Source: Pseudoalteromonas piscicida
Lineage (GTDB): Bacteria; Pseudomonadota; Gammaproteobacteria; Enterobacterales; Alteromonadaceae
Direction of reading: 5' to 3'
Length of the DNA stretch: 64,000 nucleotides
Assembly (NCBI RefSeq): GCF_002208135.1
Contig: NZ_CP021646.1
Coordinates: 236,501-300,500 of the forward strand
Position numbers and translations under genes: made by a program. A model generated the notes under the pieces. That model was not told where the DNA came from. It did no database searches and saw only the letters and a program-made list of their open reading frames with translations. Shown here one piece after another: positions 63,950 through 64,000 of the stretch; the stretch's first letter is position 1; each line of letters begins with the position of its first letter.

Positions 63950-64000
63950 AATGAGAAATTTTTAACGCAGCTAGCGTCAGATTTACTCCTTTAAGTGAGT
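63950..64000. repeat. Truncated copy of the inverted-repeat element
   Basis: The reverse complement of the sequence from about 63956 to 64000 reads AAGGAGTAAATCTGACGCTA, then GCTGCGTTAAAAATTT, matching the 57969-58136 element with a single difference across the core. It continues beyond the window. Confidence 0.75.

Overview
The window looks like a chromosomal segment of a marine gammaproteobacterium of the Alteromonadales, most likely Pseudoalteromonas or a close relative. Evidence: Gammaproteobacteria-type S10 ribosomal operon, ilvGMEDA with a leader peptide, UbiK, ElbB, YihI and YihY orthologues, cytochromes c4 and c5, a TonB-dependent receptor, and inverted-repeat intergenic elements that recur inside the window. 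Genus is inferred from gene content, not from a search.

Layout. 1-6.9 kb: 5' end of plsB (minus strand, cut by the window edge), then the S10 operon rpsJ to rpsQ with promoter and attenuator-like leader. The operon stops at rpsQ with a strong terminator, and the spc genes (rplN onward) do not follow. Instead there is a tandem array of broken rpsQ 3' fragments. 6.9-13.3 kb: a chemoreceptor, then a symporter-fused hybrid kinase with a convergent LuxR-type regulator (CrbS/CrbR-like). 13.4-20.5 kb: a 3-hydroxybutyrate (ketone body) utilisation locus, with a TonB receptor divergent from a GntP permease, an exported alpha/beta hydrolase, 3-hydroxybutyrate dehydrogenase and both CoA-transferase subunits, around a shared intergenic region with repeated TTAGTACTA operators. 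20.6-29.8 kb: secreted lectin-domain protein, a frameshifted LtaS-like sulfatase, a lipoprotein, YihY, a proline-iminopeptidase-like enzyme, dtd, a structured repeat, a methyltransferase, a YiiD-like fusion and pldA.

30-34.3 kb: a minus-strand operon under a lysine riboswitch: dapA, dapD, a type III PLP decarboxylase and an AstE/aspartoacylase-like hydrolase. 34.4-37.7 kb: a frameshifted hybrid kinase, a VGVGKI-repeat exported protein and a TraB/GumN protein. 38-44.6 kb: ilvL-ilvGMEDA with a complete attenuator. 44.6-54.8 kb: unknown membrane protein, membrane-anchored NMT1-like binding protein, methyltransferase, carbonic anhydrase, ubiK, rep, a GGDEF protein with a degenerate EAL domain, cytochrome c5 and elbB. 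54.8-64 kb: polA with DnaA boxes upstream, a candidate Spot 42-like sRNA between polA and engB, yceI, a DUF1285 gene, engB, cytochrome c4, a strong CsrB-like sRNA candidate with a UvrY/GacA-type box, a methyltransferase, yihI and a DUF2489 gene.

How it fits together: the hydroxybutyrate locus feeds acetoacetyl-CoA into central metabolism next to a sensor pair whose relatives control acetate use. The lysine-riboswitch operon pairs the first committed DAP enzymes with an unusual decarboxylase and deacylase. Two genes carry single-base losses in a G or C run (4 to 3 bases), which may be real mutations or assembly errors. No tRNA, rRNA, CRISPR array, prophage or intact insertion sequence was seen.
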